NCBI RefSeq assembly: GCF_016862375.1
Contig: NZ_BOMV01000038.1
Location: 1-53,670 of the forward strand
Direction: 5' to 3'
Length of the DNA stretch: 53,670 bases
DNA from: Paractinoplanes rishiriensis
GTDB lineage: Bacteria; Actinomycetota; Actinomycetes; Mycobacteriales; Micromonosporaceae
The position numbers and the translations under genes were made by a program. The notes under the pieces are model-generated. The model saw nothing but the letters and a program-made list of their open reading frames with translations, was not told where the DNA came from and ran no database searches. Positions 33,756 through 41,988 of the stretch are shown piece after piece. Position 1 is the stretch's first letter, and the number at the start of each line of letters is the position of its first letter.

Positions 33756-33876
33756 CGGAGAACTCCCTGCGGGTCGGGTGGCTCAGGCCGGCTGTAACAC
33801 TGGAGCCGGCATGGGAAGGATGGACCTTGCCATTCTGGCCGATCCCCCCGACAAGAAACGCACGAGAGGTCGTCAG

Positions 33877-34296
33877 GTGAGCGAGACGCGCGCCACAACT
33901 CCGGCCTTCCCGCCGGGCCGGTACGGTCGGCGGCGTTCCGGCAGGCGGCGGCCGGTGCTGCCGATCATCGCCCTGGCCGTGGTGCTGGCCGCGTCGGCGC
34001 TGCTCTCGGTGCGCCTCTACGAGCGGTACGGCCAACTCGACTACCGCGCCCAGATCGTCGGCTGGCAGGAGCCCACCGACACTCGCATGATCATCAAGTT
34101 CACGGTCCGGGTGCCGGCCGGCCGGTCCGCCTCGTGCGTGCTGCGGGCCCGCGACTTCGAGGGGAACGAGGTCGGCCAGCGAACCGCCGTGGTAAGCCCC
34201 GAACCCGGCGAAACCACCATCCGGGCCGAGGAACCGGTGGACACCACCGAACGGGCCTCGGTAGGCGACGTCATTCGTTGTCAACCGGCCGGTTGA
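33877..34296 (+). CDS. DUF4307 membrane protein
   Basis: 139 residues from the GTG at 33877 with AGAGG about 8 nt upstream; in-frame ATGs at 33811 and 33820 give a longer N-terminus unlike the family. Reads F-P-P-G-R-Y-G-R-R-R, then one transmembrane helix (P-I-I-A-L-A-V-V-L-A-A-S-A-L-L-S), then an extracytoplasmic beta-rich domain with D-T-R-M-I-I-K-F-T-V-R-V-P and S-C-V-L-R-A-R-D. Function is unknown. Its place beside mca and greA matches M. tuberculosis Rv1081c. Confidence 0.85.
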   Translation: MSETRATTPAFPPGRYGRRRSGRRRPVLPIIALAVVLAASALLSVRLYERYGQLDYRAQIVGWQEPTDTRMIIKFTVRVPAGRSASCVLRARDFEGNEVGQRTAVVSPEPGETTIRAEEPVDTTERASVGDVIRCQPAG

Positions 34297-34435
34297 CCCA
34301 CTGTCGCCCGCCGTTTGAATAGTGCAAGATCGAGCAATCCAGGCGCCGTGCGTACCGCTGGTAAGCTTGGTGATTCGCTCCGTTCAGCATGTTTGGCGAT
34401 GTTGAGCGTTCCCCGTTCCAGCAAGGAGATCGACC

Positions 34436-34930
34436 GTGTCCAGTTCAGAGGCGCCCAAGACTTGGCTTTCTCAGGACGCTCACGACCGGCTGCAATCTGA
34501 GCTCGACGAGCTGATCGCCGCTCGTCCCGTGGTCGCCGCTGAGATCAACGCGCGCCGCGAGGAGGGTGACCTGCGGGAGAACGGCGGTTACCACGCCGCC
34601 CGCGAGGAGCAGAGCAAGCAGGAAGGCCGCATCCAGTACCTCAAGGAGTTCCTGCGCAACGCCGAGGTCGGCGAGGCACCGTCCGCCGACAGTGTGCAGC
34701 CCGGCTCGGTCGTCACGATCTACTTCGACGACGACAAGACCGACACCGAGACGTTCCTGCTCGGCTCCCGCGAGATCGCGTCGACCACCGACCTGACGGT
34801 GTACAGCCCCGAGTCGGCGCTCGGCAGGGCGATCCTCGGCAGCAGCACCGGCCAGACCGTGACCTACACGGCGCCCTCCGGCGCCGACATCAAGGTCACG
34901 GTGGTCAAGTTCGGCCCGTTCGAGGGCTGA
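34436..34930 (+). CDS. greA: Transcription elongation factor GreA
   Basis: 164 residues from a GTG at 34436 with AAGGAG 7 nt upstream. Rescues backtracked RNA polymerase by stimulating transcript cleavage. The N-terminal coiled coil has A-R-R-E-E-G-D-L-R-E-N-G-G-Y-H-A-A-R-E-E-Q with the acidic tip (E-G-D). The C-terminal FKBP-like domain reads D-L-T-V-Y-S-P-E-S-A-L-G-R-A-I-L-G. Ends in a strong hairpin shared with the convergent threonine dehydratase gene. Confidence 0.96.
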   Translation: MSSSEAPKTWLSQDAHDRLQSELDELIAARPVVAAEINARREEGDLRENGGYHAAREEQSKQEGRIQYLKEFLRNAEVGEAPSADSVQPGSVVTIYFDDDKTDTETFLLGSREIASTTDLTVYSPESALGRAILGSSTGQTVTYTAPSGADIKVTVVKFGPFEG

Positions 34931-34946
34931 TCATCCTTTTGGCGGT

Positions 34947-34975
34947 ACGGCGGCCGGGTTGTTCCCGGCCGCCGT
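34947..34975. terminator. Bidirectional terminator between greA and ilvA
   Basis: Perfect 12-bp stem ACGGCGGCCGGG / CCCGGCCGCCGT around the loop TTGTT, followed by TTCGTCGTT on the plus strand and preceded by a short T-run (CCTTTT, 34935-34940) that reads as A-rich on the other. It lies between two converging stops. Confidence 0.85.
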
Positions 34976-34982
34976 TTCGTCG

Positions 34983-36212
34983 TTATGGGGTGGCGTCGGA
35001 GAGCAGGGCCACCCGGTAACCCGACCCGCGCAGCATGCTGATCAGCGCGGCCGAGTGGTCCGGGCCGCGGGTCTCCACCGAAAGCGCCACCTCGACCTCG
35101 CCGAAACTGAGCCGCGGGCTCTCCCGCGAATGCGCCACGTCCACCACGTTCGCCCGCTGCTCGGCGATCTCGGCCAGCAGCCGGGCCAGCTCGCCCGGCC
35201 GGTCGCCGCAGCGCACGGCCAGGCGCAGGAAGCGGCCCGCCGAGGCCAGCCCGTGCTCGATCACCCGCAGCAGCAGCATCGGGTCGATGTTGCCGCCGGA
35301 CAGCACGGCCACCACCGGGCCGTCCGCGGGCGGGCGGTAGGCACCGGTCAGCAGGGCCGCGACCGCCGCGCCGCCGGCCGGCTCCACCACCATCTTGTGC
35401 CGCTCCAACAGCACCAGCAGGGCCGCCGACAGATCCTCGTCGGTGACCGTGACGACGTCGTCGACCATCTTGCTGACGTGCGCGAACGGCAGATCTCCGG
35501 GCCGCCGCACGGCGATGCCGTCGGCGATCGTGACGCCGTGCGGCAGCTTGGTCGGCCTCCCGGCGGCCAGTGAGGGCGGGTACGCGGCCACGCCGCTGGC
35601 CTGCACACCGACCACCCGGATCGCCGGTCGCAGCGCCTTGGCCGCCACCGCTATGCCCGAGATGAGCCCGCCGCCGCCGACCGCCGTCACGATCGTGGTC
35701 GCCTCCGGGCACTGCTCGATGATCTCCAGGCCGACGGTGCCCTGCCCGGCGATCACGTCCGGATGGTCGAACGGGTGGATCAGCACCGCACCGGTCTCGG
35801 CGGCGAACACCCGGGCCGCGTCCAGCGCGTCGTCGACGCTGTTGCCCGCGTACTCGATGGCCGCGCCGTACCCCTTGGTGGCGGTGACCTTGGGCAGCGG
35901 CGCACCCTCCGGCATGAAGACGGTGGCCCGGGCGCCGAGCAGCCCGGCGGCCAGCGCCACCCCCTGCGCGTGGTTGCCGGCACTCGCCGCGACCACGCCC
36001 CGGGCCCGCTCGGCCGGCGACAGCCGGGCGATCCGGGTGTACGCGCCGCGGACCTTGTACGACCCGGCCCGCTGCTGGTTCTCGCACTTCAGCCAGGCCG
36101 GCACCCCGGCGATCTCGGTGAGCAGGCGCGACGGGATCAGCGGCGTGGTCTTGACGACGTCGCCGAGCAGGGTGCGCGCCGCCTCGATGTCGGCCAGCGA
36201 GAGGAGATTCAT
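34983..36212 (-). CDS. ilvA: Threonine ammonia-lyase with ACT domain
   Basis: 409 residues. PLP enzyme deaminating threonine to 2-oxobutanoate. Lys53 in R-A-G-S-Y-K-V-R-G-A-Y binds PLP; S-A-G-N-H-A-Q-G-V-A and G-G-G-G-L-I-S-G complete the fold-type II site. A single C-terminal ACT domain (about 325-405, starting L-R-L-A-V-R-C-G-D-R-P-G-E-L) is the short form shared by ilvA and catabolic tdcB-like enzymes in actinomycetes. The role could be either. ATG at 36212; amidase gene 21 bp upstream on the same strand. Confidence 0.92.
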   Translation of the reverse strand: MNLLSLADIEAARTLLGDVVKTTPLIPSRLLTEIAGVPAWLKCENQQRAGSYKVRGAYTRIARLSPAERARGVVAASAGNHAQGVALAAGLLGARATVFMPEGAPLPKVTATKGYGAAIEYAGNSVDDALDAARVFAAETGAVLIHPFDHPDVIAGQGTVGLEIIEQCPEATTIVTAVGGGGLISGIAVAAKALRPAIRVVGVQASGVAAYPPSLAAGRPTKLPHGVTIADGIAVRRPGDLPFAHVSKMVDDVVTVTDEDLSAALLVLLERHKMVVEPAGGAAVAALLTGAYRPPADGPVVAVLSGGNIDPMLLLRVIEHGLASAGRFLRLAVRCGDRPGELARLLAEIAEQRANVVDVAHSRESPRLSFGEVEVALSVETRGPDHSAALISMLRGSGYRVALLSDATP

Positions 36213-36233
36213 GACCCCGATGCTGCCACCCGG

Positions 36234-37592
36234 TCAGCCGAAGGCGTGTCGCTGCCAGGGGTTGCGGACCTCGAACTGGCCGGCCACCGCGAGCAGCAGC
36301 AGTTCCGAGTCGGGCGGGCCGACCAGTTGCACCGCGAGCGGCAGGCCGTCCGGGCGCAGGCCGACCGGGAACACGATGGCCGGCAGGCCGGCCACGTTCC
36401 AGGGGGCGGCGTACGGTGCGTACCGCATGCTGGCCGACATGTTGCGCCGCCAGGACCCGGTGGACAGCCCTTCGGCGAGCGGCGGCGCGGCGGCCAGCGC
36501 CGGGGTGAGCAGCAGGTCGACGTGGTGGTCGGCGAAGAACTTGATCGACCGCTCTCGGAACGCGTCCCGCGGCGCCTGCCCGGTCAGTCCGCTGCGCAGC
36601 GCCCACTTGCCGAGCCGGATGTGGTTGCGGGTGCGCGGCTGAAGCCGGGTGCGGTCCAACTCGGTCGACTCCCGGTAGGCCGAGGCGAACCAGGTGGCCA
36701 GCACCCGGATGCCGAGCGAGACCGGGTACGGCGGGTCGGCCGTCACGGTGTCGTGCCCGGCTTCGACCAGCAGTTTCGACGCGGTGGCCACGGCGCCGAG
36801 GTTTGCCTCGTCCGGCCGGACGCCGACCACCGGCGAGCGGGTCGAGACGCCGATCCGCAGCCGGTCCGGCTCGACCAGCTTGGCCGGCTCGCGACCGGCC
36901 AGCACCGCGAAGCCCAGCGCCGCGTCGGCCACCGTGGTGGTCAGCACGCCGTTCTCCACCAGGCCGAACCAGTTGTCGATGCCGAGTTCGGCGGGGATCA
37001 CGCCGCGGCCCGGCTTGAGCCCGACCAGCCCGCAGCAGGCCGCCGGGATCCGGATCGAACCGAGCCCGTCGTTGCCCTGGGCCATCGGCACCAGCCCGGC
37101 CGCGACCGCGGCGGCCGAACCGCCGGACGAGCCGCCCGGCGTCCGGTCGCGGTCCCACGGGTTCCGGGTCGGCCCGTCGCCGTCGTCGGTCACCGCCCAG
37201 AGCCCCATCTCGGGCATCTTGGTGACGCCCACGACGATGGCACCGGCTCCGCGCAGCCGCCGCACCACCTCGTGGTCCTGCTCCGCGACCGGCTTGCGGG
37301 CCGCCGCCGAGCCGCACCAGGTGGGCAGGCCGGCGACCGCGGTGTTCTCCTTGACCGCCACCGGCACCCCGGCCAGCGGCAGGTTGGCGAGGTCTTCCTG
37401 GTCGTCGACCTTTTCCGCCTCGGAGAGCGCCTCGCCGGCCCGGACCACCCGGAACGCGTCCAGCGATGGGTCGGAGATGGAGATCTGCTCGATGGTGTCG
37501 GCGACGACCTGAGTCGCACTCACGTCGCCGCGCCGCACCGCCCGGGAGATCTGCCTGGCCGTGGCACCAACCCAGCTAGAACCGTCCGACAT
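36234..37592 (-). CDS. Amidase-signature family hydrolase
   Basis: 452 residues. Ser-cisSer-Lys triad: Lys81 (P-V-A-V-K-E-N-T), the G-G-S-S-G-G-S loop (153-159) with the cis-Ser, and nucleophile Ser179 in G-L-G-S-I-R-I-P. The family hydrolyses aliphatic or aryl amides; nothing in the sequence shows the substrate. It lacks GatA-specific context (no gatB/C), so it is not a tRNA amidotransferase subunit. Sits between metB and ilvA on the same strand with short gaps, so it may be co-transcribed with them. Confidence 0.88.
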   Translation of the reverse strand: MSDGSSWVGATARQISRAVRRGDVSATQVVADTIEQISISDPSLDAFRVVRAGEALSEAEKVDDQEDLANLPLAGVPVAVKENTAVAGLPTWCGSAAARKPVAEQDHEVVRRLRGAGAIVVGVTKMPEMGLWAVTDDGDGPTRNPWDRDRTPGGSSGGSAAAVAAGLVPMAQGNDGLGSIRIPAACCGLVGLKPGRGVIPAELGIDNWFGLVENGVLTTTVADAALGFAVLAGREPAKLVEPDRLRIGVSTRSPVVGVRPDEANLGAVATASKLLVEAGHDTVTADPPYPVSLGIRVLATWFASAYRESTELDRTRLQPRTRNHIRLGKWALRSGLTGQAPRDAFRERSIKFFADHHVDLLLTPALAAAPPLAEGLSTGSWRRNMSASMRYAPYAAPWNVAGLPAIVFPVGLRPDGLPLAVQLVGPPDSELLLLAVAGQFEVRNPWQRHAFG

Positions 37593-37606
37593 CCCCTGCT
37601 CCGTAT

Positions 37607-38764
37607 TCAGTCTCCGCCGAGCGCCTGCTCCAGATCGGCGAGCAGATCGTCAACGCTCTCGATGCCGACAGACAGTCGCACGAGATCGGCGGGGACTTCA
37701 AGCGGCGAGCCCGCAGCGGACAGGTGTGTCATCTGTCCCGGGTGCTCGATCAGCGATTCGATGCCTCCGAGCGACTCGGCGAGCACGAAGAGCTTCGTCC
37801 GGTTGCAGACCGCGATGGCCTGTTCGGGCCCGCCGGCGGCTCGGAACGACACCATGCCGCCGAAGCGCTGCATCTGCTTGGCCGCGACCTCGTGCCCCGG
37901 GTGGGTGTCCAGGCCGGGGTACAGGACGCTCGCCACGGCCGGGTGCTCGGTCAGGTACCGGACGATGCGCTCCGCGTTGTCACAGTGCCGGTCCATGCGT
38001 ACGCCCAATGTTTTGATCCCCCGCAGCGTGAGCCAGGCGTCGAAGGGACCGTTCACCCCACCCATCGCATTCTGGAAGAATGCGATCTGGTCCCCCAGAT
38101 CGTCGGTCGCGGTGACCAGCGCCCCACCCACCACGTCGGAGTGTCCACCCAGGTATTTCGTGGTGGAGTGGACGACCACGTCGGCGCCGAGCGCGAGCGG
38201 CTGCTGCAGATAGGGCGAGGCGAACGTGTTGTCGACCACCAGCATCGCGTCGTACTCGTGCGCCAGGCCGGCCAGCGCCGGGATGTCGGCGATGTTGAGC
38301 AGCGGGTTGGTCGGCGTCTCCACCCAGATCATCCGGGTCACACCCGGCCGGAAGGCGGCGCGCACCTGGTCGAGATCGTCCAGCGGGACCGCGGTCCAGT
38401 CCAGCCCCCAGTTCTCCAAAACCTTGGCAAAAAGGCGATAAGTGCCGCCGTACGCATCACCCGGGATGACCACATGATCGCCGGGCCGGCAGACCGCGCG
38501 CAGCAGGGTGTCCTCGGCGGCCAGCCCGCTGGCGAAGGCGAGCCCGCGCCGGCCGCCCTCGATCGCGGCCAGGCACTCCTGGAGGGCGTCGCGAGTGGGG
38601 TTGGCGGAGCGGCTGTACTCGTACCCGAGACGGGGCGCGCCGACGGCATCCTGCGCGTACGTGCTCGTCTGGTAGATCGGTGGCACCACCGCACCGGTCC
38701 GCGGATCCGGGTCGGACCCGGCGTGGATGGCGAGGGTGTCGAAGCCGTAGCTGTTAGCCGTCAT
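37607..38764 (-). CDS. metB: Cystathionine gamma-synthase
   Basis: 385 residues from the ATG at 38764; in-frame sequence farther upstream overlaps the HIT and msrA genes and is not used. PLP enzyme of the Cys/Met family; Lys203 in S-T-T-K-Y-L-G-G-H-S binds PLP. Sequence T-L-A-I-H-A-G-S-D-P-D-P-R-T-G-A-V-V-P-P-I is typical of actinobacterial MetB. Joins O-acyl-homoserine and cysteine, but gamma-lyase activity cannot be excluded by sequence. Cystathionine beta-synthase lies 9 kb away, so both halves of transsulfuration are in the window. Confidence 0.9.
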   Translation of the reverse strand: MTANSYGFDTLAIHAGSDPDPRTGAVVPPIYQTSTYAQDAVGAPRLGYEYSRSANPTRDALQECLAAIEGGRRGLAFASGLAAEDTLLRAVCRPGDHVVIPGDAYGGTYRLFAKVLENWGLDWTAVPLDDLDQVRAAFRPGVTRMIWVETPTNPLLNIADIPALAGLAHEYDAMLVVDNTFASPYLQQPLALGADVVVHSTTKYLGGHSDVVGGALVTATDDLGDQIAFFQNAMGGVNGPFDAWLTLRGIKTLGVRMDRHCDNAERIVRYLTEHPAVASVLYPGLDTHPGHEVAAKQMQRFGGMVSFRAAGGPEQAIAVCNRTKLFVLAESLGGIESLIEHPGQMTHLSAAGSPLEVPADLVRLSVGIESVDDLLADLEQALGGD

Positions 38765-38788
38765 GTTCCGCAAGGCTAGTCTCACCTG

Positions 38789-39202
38789 GTGGCGGACTGT
38801 GTGTTCTGTGGCATCGTGGCGGGCTCGATACCCGCGTTCAAGGTCTTCGACGGCCCGGCCGGGGTCGCCTTCCTCGACACCCGCCCGGTCTTCAAGGGCC
38901 ACGTCCTGGTGGTGCCGCGTACGCACGTAGTGACCTTGCCCGATCTCGACCCGGCCGTCCTGCCGGAATATTTCGGACTTGTACGGAATATCGCGGCAGC
39001 GGTGCCGGCCGCGCTCGGCAGTCAGGGCACCTTCGTGGCCGTCAACAACATCGTGTCCCAGTCGGTCCCGCACCTGCACACCCATGTCGTCCCCCGCACC
39101 AAGGGCGACGGCCTGCGCGGCTTCTTCTGGCCCCGGCACAAATACGCGTCCGACGAGGAAGCCACCGAGTACGCCGAGAAGATCGCCAAGCAACTCGGGT
39201 AA
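38789..39202 (+). CDS. HIT-family hydrolase
   Basis: 137 residues from a GTG at 38789. Histidine-triad motif S-V-P-H-L-H-T-H-V-V-P-R near residues 93-104; N-terminal C-V-F-C-G-I-V-A-G as in Hint/HIT proteins with a CxxC pair. Hydrolyses nucleoside-phosphate conjugates (AMP-amine or dinucleotide type). TAGTCT (38776-38781) is a possible -10 only 7 nt before the start, so the mRNA may be leaderless; the metB gene diverges 24 bp away. Confidence 0.9.
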   Translation: MADCVFCGIVAGSIPAFKVFDGPAGVAFLDTRPVFKGHVLVVPRTHVVTLPDLDPAVLPEYFGLVRNIAAAVPAALGSQGTFVAVNNIVSQSVPHLHTHVVPRTKGDGLRGFFWPRHKYASDEEATEYAEKIAKQLG

Positions 39203-39250
39203 GGCCGGCCGCACCCCCGGCGTTACACGAGGCGGACGAAGGGAGTGACC

Positions 39251-39910
39251 GTGTTCCTGCGGCACAAGAAGCTCGAGCTGCCCACCCCCGACCAGGCCCT
39301 GCCGGGCCGCCTGCTGGAGATGCCGATCGCCGACACGCACGAGGTGCTGGGCACCCCGCTGAAGGGCCCGTGGCCGGCCAACCTCGAGGTTGCGGTCTTC
39401 GGCATGGGTTGTTTCTGGGGCGCCGAGCGCATCTTCTGGAAGCTGCCCGGGGTCTTCTCCACGGCAGCCGGCTACGCGGGCGGTTTGACCGCGAACCCCA
39501 CCTACGAGGAGACGTGCTCCGGCTCGACGGGCCACACCGAGGTGGTCCAGGTCGTGTACGACCCGGCGAAAATCGCGTTCGAGGATTTGCTGAAGGCTTT
39601 CTGGGAAAACCACGACCCGACCCAGGGCATGCGCCAGGGAAACGACGTGGGCACCCAGTACCGTTCGGCGATCTACACCACCACCGATACCCAACTGGCC
39701 ACCGCAAAGGCGTCCGAGGCCGCATTCCAGCCGGTGGTGTCAGCAGCCGGCCATGGCGAGATAACCACGGAAATCAAGCCGCTGACCAGGTTCTTCTACG
39801 CCGAGGACTACCACCAGCAGTACTTGGCCCCGACCAAGAACCCCAACGGCTATTGCAATCACGGCCCCAACGGCCTGACCTGCCCGGTCGGCGTCGCCCG
39901 GGTTGACTGA
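39251..39910 (+). CDS. msrA: Peptide-methionine (S)-S-oxide reductase
   Basis: 219 residues from the GTG at 39251, which has AAGGGAG 5-6 nt upstream; a GTG at 39245 is a less likely start. Repairs methionine-S-sulfoxide. Catalytic Cys54 in G-M-G-C-F-W-G-A-E-R; conserved Y-A-G-G, G-H-T-E-V-V and Y-H-Q-Q-Y-L. The C-terminal C-N-H-G-P-N-G-L-T-C gives two resolving cysteines, the three-Cys type. Follows the HIT gene by 48 bp, probably one operon. Confidence 0.95.
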   Translation: MFLRHKKLELPTPDQALPGRLLEMPIADTHEVLGTPLKGPWPANLEVAVFGMGCFWGAERIFWKLPGVFSTAAGYAGGLTANPTYEETCSGSTGHTEVVQVVYDPAKIAFEDLLKAFWENHDPTQGMRQGNDVGTQYRSAIYTTTDTQLATAKASEAAFQPVVSAAGHGEITTEIKPLTRFFYAEDYHQQYLAPTKNPNGYCNHGPNGLTCPVGVARVD

Positions 39911-39924
39911 CGATCGCTGTATTC

Positions 39925-39954
39925 GGGCTCGTATCCGCGATGGGGTACGAGCCC
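39925..39954 (+). terminator. Hairpin downstream of msrA
   Basis: Perfect 9-bp stem GGGCTCGTA / TACGAGCCC around a 12-nt loop, 15 bp after the msrA stop. No T-run, as is frequent in actinomycetes. Confidence 0.6.
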
Positions 39955-40050
39955 AACTCGTCCTTCCCGGTGGAGACCGGCGCGCCCAACCGAAACCGGC
40001 GGCTCGCTACTCGCAACCACACTCGAAACAGCGCGACCGGCCGTGAAGCG

Positions 40051-41298
40051 TCCGCGCTTGCCGCCGCCCCAGAGGAAGTTGGCAGGCTGCTGCTGGCTGT
40101 GCCCGAGGACCAGTGGTTCGACCGGAAGGCTGCATCGATCCAACCCAAGAAGCTGGCCGAAGCGCTCGTGGCTTTCGCGAACGCCGAGGGCGGGACAGTC
40201 GTCGTCGGACTGGACCGTCCGGAGATCCAAGGCTTGAACCGCGTACGCGGCAAGCTGAACGACCTTCGGCAGGCACCAATCGCGCTGACCTCTCCCCCAG
40301 CGCCGAGAGCTCGAATTCGACAAGGGTCAGGCCCAGTTCGATGGATTCGCGGCCGAGGGGGTTTCTCTCTCGGATATCGACGAAGGCCTGGTCGAGGCTT
40401 ATCAGAGTCGAATCGGCGTGCAGTCGCGATCGATAAAGGACGTTTTCAACGCCCGGAGTCTACTTACGCTGAAGGGCCACGTCACCAACGCGGGCTATCT
40501 GCTGTTCGGCAGGACCCCGCAAATCCTCTTCCCGCAGGCATACATCCGGATCATTCGGTTCCTCGGGGTGGAGCGCGGCACAGGAGCCAGGCTGGGCGTA
40601 GAGGAGGGCATGGACATCCGGGTCGAAGGATCGATCCCGTGGGCCGTACAAAGAGCTACCGCCGAAATCGAGAGGATGATACCGCAACGGCGATCGCTCT
40701 CTCCCGCTGGCCGATTCGAGGCGGCACCCATCGTGCCCCGCGACGCCTGGCTGGAAGGACTTGTCAATGCGGTGATTCACCGGTCATACAGCCTGTCCGG
40801 CGACCATATCCGGGTGGAAATCTACCCGAACCGCATAGAAATCGAGAGCCCTGGAAGATTTCCCGGCCTGGCCAACCCCGCCAAGCCGCTCGAAATCAGT
40901 CGCTTCGCCCGCAACCCGCGAATCGCGCGCGTCTGTGCGGACCTGCGCATCGGGCTGGAGCTGGGTGAAGGAATCAAACGAATTTTCGAGGAGATGCGAC
41001 GTGTCGGCCTCAGCGATCCCGTGTATGTCCAGACGCAGGGAAGCGTCCGGCTGACCCTCGCCGATATCCCCCGCATCGATCCGCGAGTCGAGGCTCGTTT
41101 GCCACCCGGAAGCCAGTGCGTCCTCGACACCCTACGGTCGGCGTCGGCCCTCTGGGCACCGGAGACTTGGCAGAGACTCTCGGCATGAGCCGGCCGTGGA
41201 CTATCACTCGCCTGCGCGCGCTGCGGGACGAGGGACTAGTGGCATGGAGCGGGAAAAGCGCCCGCGACCCTCGCGCCGTCTGGGCCGTGCACGAATAA
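40051..41298 (+). pseudogene. AlbA/Schlafen-type ATP-binding protein, internal deletion and two frameshifts
   Basis: Pieces of one gene in three frames. Frame A (to about 40300): V-P-E-D-Q-W-F-D-R-K, then L-A-E-A-L-V-A-F-A-N-A-E-G-G, the AlbA_2/Schlafen nucleotide-binding domain. Frame B (about 40304-41135): R-E-L-E-F-D-K-G-Q-A-Q-F-D-G, then G-Y-L-L-F-G, then L-V-N-A-V-I-H-R-S-Y-S, the RecG-like C-terminal domain (HATPase_c_4 type). Frame C (about 41145-41298): L-G-T-G-D-L-A-E-T-L-G-M-S-R-P-W-T-I-T-R-L-R-A-L-R, a winged helix. At the first junction about 65-70 codons of the family sequence (the end of AlbA_2) are missing. No intact start codon is evident. The gene is dead unless the base sequence contains errors. 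Confidence 0.75.
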
Positions 41299-41417
41299 GC
41301 GCCGCTGCGGCAGGGGTAGGCCCCGTACCGGATTTCATGCCTGGGAGTGGAAAAGATCGACATGTCCCGACATTGCTCCGCAAACTGGGAGTCGATGTGT
41401 CGATGAGGAGGTGTCCT

Positions 41418-41732
41418 TTGCCAGGCTTCAACAGCGAGGAGGAACGCGCCGCCTGGACCCTGGCCGAGTCGCTGGCCGAGCAGGCTCGGGCGATGATGCG
41501 TCAGGCCGAGAATGCGCTGGAAACGTGGAAGACCGGTAAGGAAATGAACCGGCTGCGCTGTGAGCGGCGCGGGATCAGCGCCTCGGACGCCGAGATTCGC
41601 TGGTCCGGGTCGGCACCGGCGAAGAACGCGCTGACCGACAACAGTTTTCACGTCGGGCTCGCCACGATGTATTTCAGTGCGGCCACCGCGAACTATTCGA
41701 GGGCCCTCTATCTCCGCGGTGAGGGAGGTTAG
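41418..41732 (+). CDS. Hypothetical helical protein
   Basis: 104 residues from the TTG at 41418, chosen because a perfect AGGAGG (41406-41411) lies 6 nt upstream; the ATG at 41403 would put that site inside the gene. Reads E-E-E-R-A-A-W-T-L-A-E-S-L-A-E-Q-A-R-A-M-M, then a Lys/Arg-rich middle with a lone Cys, and F-H-V-G-L-A-T-M-Y-F-S-A-A-T-A-N-Y-S-R-A-L. No known domain recognised and no TM helix. Convergent with the small secreted-type peptide gene, stops overlapping by 4 bp. Confidence 0.6.
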   Translation: MPGFNSEEERAAWTLAESLAEQARAMMRQAENALETWKTGKEMNRLRCERRGISASDAEIRWSGSAPAKNALTDNSFHVGLATMYFSAATANYSRALYLRGEGG

Positions 41733-41890
41733 GGCCGGTCGTCCTTTTCCGCCATCGGGGCCGGTTTGGGCTGTGGCGTGTCGGTGGGCGCCGCGGCCGC
41801 CGGGGTGGACAGGGCCAGGCCGAGCACGGCACCGGCGCTGATCAGGCCCAGGCCGGTCAGTGAGATGGGACGGCGGTCGGGCTTCTCCAT
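41729..41890 (-). CDS. 53-residue secreted or membrane-anchored peptide
   Basis: ATG at 41890 (GGGACTC upstream), TAA at 41729-41731. N-terminal M-E-K-P-D-R-R-P-I is followed by a hydrophobic stretch (about 11-33, L-G-L-I-S-A-G-A-V-L-G-L-A-L) ending S-T-P-A-A-A-A, a good signal-peptidase-like end, and then a short Pro/Lys/Asp tail. Too short to assign. It diverges from the CYTH-CHAD gene. Confidence 0.55.
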   Translation of the reverse strand: MEKPDRRPISLTGLGLISAGAVLGLALSTPAAAAPTDTPQPKPAPMAEKDDRP

Positions 41891-41988
41891 GAGTCCCGAC
41901 GGTGACAGCCGAAGCTGGGATCCACCTGTGCAGAAGCTGCCAATCGTTTGGTCTGTGTCTGCGCGCGCGGCTCGGGCAACATGAACTA

